In this document: piece after piece, positions 13,655 through 15,808 of the stretch
Position numbering within the stretch: the stretch's first letter is position 1
Layout: every line of letters begins with the position of its first letter
Assembly (NCBI GenBank): GCA_050694015.1
Contig: JBOGWY010000292.1
Location: forward strand, 1 to 15,808
Length of the DNA stretch: 15,808 nucleotides
Reading direction: 5' to 3'
Origin: JBOGWY01 sp050694015
GTDB lineage: Bacteria > Actinomycetota > CADDZG01 > WHSQ01
Position numbers and translations under genes: made by a program
The notes under the pieces: model-generated
The model's input: the letters and a program-made list of their open reading frames with translations, nothing else
What the model was told of the DNA's origin: nothing
Databases searched by the model: none

Positions 13655-13674
13655 CCTGAGGGCGAACCCTCAGG
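13655..13674. other. Leader hairpin 1 upstream of the sialidase-like gene
   Basis: A perfect 8-bp stem, CCTGAGGG/CCCTCAGG, has a CGAA loop (TTCG on the minus strand). It sits in the 193-nt divergent region, 45 nt before GTG 13720, and shares two bases with the next hairpin. Confidence 0.6.
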
Positions 13675-13698
13675 GTGGCGGACGAGACACCGCCACCC
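13673..13698 (+). other. Leader hairpin 2 upstream of the sialidase-like gene
   Basis: A perfect 9-bp stem, GGGTGGCGG/CCGCCACCC, has an 8-nt loop. It overlaps hairpin 1 by two bases. A second copy of GGTGGCGG at 13607-13614 could pair with the same 3' arm, so alternative folds are possible. Confidence 0.55.
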
Positions 13699-13719
13699 GA
13701 CGCGCGACAGGGGGTCTTC

Positions 13720-15168
13720 GTGAAGTTGAGGTTGCTGCTCGTTCCGGTGCTGTTCGCGGCGCTCCTACCGCTCGCCGGCGCCGCAAGCTCGTCGACCGTC
13801 AACTGCCCGAGCGTCAAGCCACCGAAGCTCAGCTTCGGCAAGCCGACCTTCATCGACAGGAGCCGCGCCGGCGGTGAGCCGGTGAGCCAGGTCGCGCAGG
13901 ACGGTTCGATCATCGTCTCCGCGCACGCGGGAACGACGCACGTCTACAAGGATCCCTCCGCGGTGCCGGGTTCCGGCGACTTCGCGGGCAGCTACTACAA
14001 CCAAACGCTGAACTGGCGGAGCACCGACGGGGGCAAGACGTGGACCTACGTCGGCCTCGCCGGCGCGCCCGTCGGTCCGCACAGCCCGACGTCGACCGGC
14101 TTCTCCGATCCCGACCTGACGATGGATGCCGCGGGCAACATCTACAACGTCGAGATCGACCTCGCGAACGTCGCGGTGTTCGCGAGCCCCGACGACGGCC
14201 AGTCGTGGCCGACCGCGAATCCCGTTGCGGCGTCGGGCGACCGTCCGTGGGTCACGGGGGCCGAAGCGAACGAGGTCTTCCTCTACGTCAACCTTCCGAA
14301 GCAGCTGTGGCGCTCGACCGACGGTGGTCTCACGTTCCTGCCCGTGCAGCAGGAGAACCAGGGCGGGCTTCCGGTGTCGAGCAAGATGCTCGTCGACCCG
14401 CTCAACCCGAAGGACGGCCTCCTCGGGCCGACGGACGGCGGCGGCGTCGCGATCTCGAAGGACGACGGCCAGAACTGGCAGGCGTACGAGACGCGCCTGG
14501 GCGACTCGACCCAGTTCTTCGGTGCGCTCGCGGTCGATCGTGCGGGATGGGTCTACTCGGCCGCGGCGGGTGGCTACGAGGGATCGAACGATGTCAACCC
14601 CGACGGTTCGGTCACGTTCAACTACTTCAACCGCGACACGCGCAAGTGGCAGTCGGCCCCGATCCACATCCCCGCGCCGAAGGGCGACGCGCTGTGGCCG
14701 TGGATCATCGCGGGTGACGACGGTCGCGTCGCCGTGGTGTGGTACCAGACGCTCGAGGGGAAGCAGAACCGCTTCTACATCTACGCCGCCTACACCACGA
14801 ACGGGCACGGCTCGACCGTGCGCTGTTCGGATGGGTCGAAGCGTTTCGTTCCGCCGCAGTTCTCTACCGCGAATGCGTCGGGCCGTCCGATCCACTTCGG
14901 CAAGATCTGCCTGAACGGAACCGCGTGCAACGCGAGCCCGGACTTCGAAGGCGGCGACCGTCGTCTCGGCGACTTCTTCACGGTCAACTTCGACCACAAG
15001 GGCAATCTCTTCATCGTGTCCGGCGACACGACGTTGAAGAATCCGCTCGGTGGTCCCAAGCCCGTGGCGAACCCGATCTTCATGAAACAGACGACGGGGG
15101 CCAAGATGCTCGTCAAGGCCGACAAGATCCGCAAGTCCCGCTGTCTGTTCCCGTTGCCGACCTGCTGA
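13720..15168 (+). CDS. Secreted sialidase/BNR-like beta-propeller protein
   Basis: GTG 13720 is the start, with GGGG 5 nt upstream and a signal peptide directly after it (KLRLLLVPVLFAALLPLAGA); the frame open from 13675 adds only a hydrophilic prefix. The 482-residue product has four Asp-box (S-x-D-G/D-G-x-x-W/F) turns of the sialidase/BNR fold: STDGGKTW (101-108), SPDDGQSW (156-163), STDGGLTF (199-206) and SKDDGQNW (246-253). Later segments DAAGNIYNVEIDL and DHKGNLFIVSGD are further propeller strands. The RIP-type arginine motif of active sialidases is not visible, so it may be a binding protein or another glycosidase. Cysteines at 29 and near the C-terminus may form disulfides. It is divergent from paralog 2, and its leader is highly structured. 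Confidence 0.85.
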   Translation: MKLRLLLVPVLFAALLPLAGAASSSTVNCPSVKPPKLSFGKPTFIDRSRAGGEPVSQVAQDGSIIVSAHAGTTHVYKDPSAVPGSGDFAGSYYNQTLNWRSTDGGKTWTYVGLAGAPVGPHSPTSTGFSDPDLTMDAAGNIYNVEIDLANVAVFASPDDGQSWPTANPVAASGDRPWVTGAEANEVFLYVNLPKQLWRSTDGGLTFLPVQQENQGGLPVSSKMLVDPLNPKDGLLGPTDGGGVAISKDDGQNWQAYETRLGDSTQFFGALAVDRAGWVYSAAAGGYEGSNDVNPDGSVTFNYFNRDTRKWQSAPIHIPAPKGDALWPWIIAGDDGRVAVVWYQTLEGKQNRFYIYAAYTTNGHGSTVRCSDGSKRFVPPQFSTANASGRPIHFGKICLNGTACNASPDFEGGDRRLGDFFTVNFDHKGNLFIVSGDTTLKNPLGGPKPVANPIFMKQTTGAKMLVKADKIRKSRCLFPLPTC

Positions 15169-15194
15169 TTTCTCACCGGCCCCGCCCGCTTCGG

Positions 15195-15200
15195 TAGAGT
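15195..15200 (+). promoter_or_regulatory. -10-like hexamer for the fructose-bisphosphatase gene (leaderless start)
   Basis: TAGAGT ends 9 nt before ATG 15210, again suggesting a leaderless or near-leaderless mRNA. It lies in the loop of a possible 6-bp stem, GGCCCC (15178-15183)/GGGGCC (15201-15206), which could act as the upstream gene's terminator. Confidence 0.4.
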
Positions 15201-15209
15201 GGGGCCTCC

Positions 15210-15808
15210 ATGACTCCAGCGGACACGGGCGCTCTGACGCCCGACAGGAACCTCGCGCTCGAACTCGTACGTGTGACGGAAGCAGCCGCCCTCGCCGCGG
15301 CTAGGTGGATGGGGCGCGGCGATAAGGAAGCCGCCGACCAAGCGGCGGTCGACGCGATGCGGTTGCTGATGGACACCGTGCCGATGGACGGCATCGTCGT
15401 GATCGGGGAGGGCGAGAAGGACAACGCCCCCATGCTCTACAACGGTGAGGCGATCGGTAACGGACAGCCTCCCATCGTCGATATCGCGGTCGATCCGATC
15501 GATGGGACGACGCTCACCTCGAAGGGCATGAACGGCGCGCTCTCCGTCGTCGCGCTCGCGGAGCGCGGGACCATGTTCGACCCCGGCCCCTGCGTGTACA
15601 TGGAGAAGATCGTGGTCGGCGAAGACGCCGCCGACGCAGTCGATATCGAAGCGCCCGTCTCGGACAACCTCGAAAAGATCGCGAAGGCCAAGGGCGGCTC
15701 GGTCTCCGACCTGAGCGTGTGCATCCTCGACCGTGACCGTCACGAGCAGATCGTGAAAGAGGTGCGCGAGGCCGGCGCTCGCATCCGTTTCATCACCGAC
15801 GGTGACGT
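15210..15808 (+). CDS. glpX: Class II fructose-1,6-bisphosphatase, GlpX type (partial)
   Basis: ATG 15210 opens a frame of 199 complete codons that runs off the right edge; the family is usually about 320-350 residues, so roughly the last 40 percent is missing. It shows the GlpX signatures: NLALELVRVTEAAALAAARW (14-33), VVIGEGEKDNAPMLY (63-77, metal ligands) and VDIAVDPIDGTTLTSKG (90-106, the DPxDGTT metal/phosphate site). The enzyme removes the 1-phosphate of fructose 1,6-bisphosphate in gluconeogenesis in the cytosol. It follows the sialidase-like gene by 41 nt but has its own probable promoter, so a shared operon is doubtful. No oddity is seen in the part present. Confidence 0.95.
   Translation, partial: MTPADTGALTPDRNLALELVRVTEAAALAAARWMGRGDKEAADQAAVDAMRLLMDTVPMDGIVVIGEGEKDNAPMLYNGEAIGNGQPPIVDIAVDPIDGTTLTSKGMNGALSVVALAERGTMFDPGPCVYMEKIVVGEDAADAVDIEAPVSDNLEKIAKAKGGSVSDLSVCILDRDRHEQIVKEVREAGARIRFITDGD

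Noticed and set aside
13655..13697. Hairpin 13655-13674 as terminator of a lost third poly-lysine paralog
   Set aside because: No remnant of such a gene is seen to its right on the minus strand; the sialidase-like gene occupies that space intact.
13765..14997. 410-residue minus-strand frame opposite the sialidase-like gene
   Set aside because: Shadow frame typical of high-GC DNA; the plus strand shows a signal peptide and Asp boxes.
14790..15743. 317-residue minus-strand frame across the sialidase-like end and the bisphosphatase start
   Set aside because: It overlaps two genes with strong motifs on the plus strand.

Overview
The window is high-GC bacterial DNA that most likely comes from a member of the Actinomycetota (high-GC Gram-positives). 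The lineage cannot be named from the sequence. The case rests on a BldD regulator with an intact c-di-GMP motif, a PdtaS-type sensor kinase, a UsfX/RsbW-SigB/F stress pair, a sortase (LPXTG) substrate, a DUF3105 protein, bacterial Ku, and many probable leaderless starts (a -10-like hexamer 6-10 nt before the start codon). There are no rRNA or tRNA genes, CRISPR arrays or recognisable transposases.

Layout. (1) 1-2784, minus: a compact run of metallophosphoesterase, DUF2203 protein, ECF sigma factor, and a membrane-anchored beta-propeller that is cut by the left edge. The last two overlap by ATGA and look like a sigma/anti-sigma pair. (2) 2852-4273, plus: a PdtaS-like histidine kinase. (3) 4268-4926: a 659-bp unit made of two 55-bp inverted arms (49/55 matching) around one minus-strand gene for an LPXTG surface protein. 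The arms begin at the stop codons of the two flanking convergent genes. (4) 4921-9017, minus: a likely operon of Ku, RsbW-like anti-sigma, SigB/F-type sigma and a class A penicillin-binding protein with a probable lipoprotein signal. (5) 9202-9693, plus: BldD, with a BldD-box-like palindrome over its own ribosome binding site. (6) 9694-10044, minus: a small membrane protein. (7) 10089-12067, plus: a DUF3105 protein, then a PQQ-type sugar dehydrogenase-like protein that probably starts at a CTG codon overlapping the upstream stop. (8) 12121-13526, minus: two tandem paralogous secreted proteins with a poly-lysine tract after the signal peptide, each followed by a UUCG-loop hairpin. (9) 13720-15168, plus: a secreted sialidase-like propeller with a strongly structured leader. 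(10) 15210-end, plus: the start of a GlpX-type fructose-1,6-bisphosphatase.

Taken together, the region is rich in envelope proteins and stress signalling. Two sigma factors with probable membrane or cytosolic antagonists, a sensor kinase and a c-di-GMP-responsive regulator sit among cell-wall synthesis, surface-protein and DNA-repair genes. No stretch longer than about 200 bases lacks a gene. The most unusual element is the inverted-repeat-bounded LPXTG gene. Other points of note are Ku and a PBP inside a stress-sigma operon, the CTG start, and the poly-lysine paralogs.
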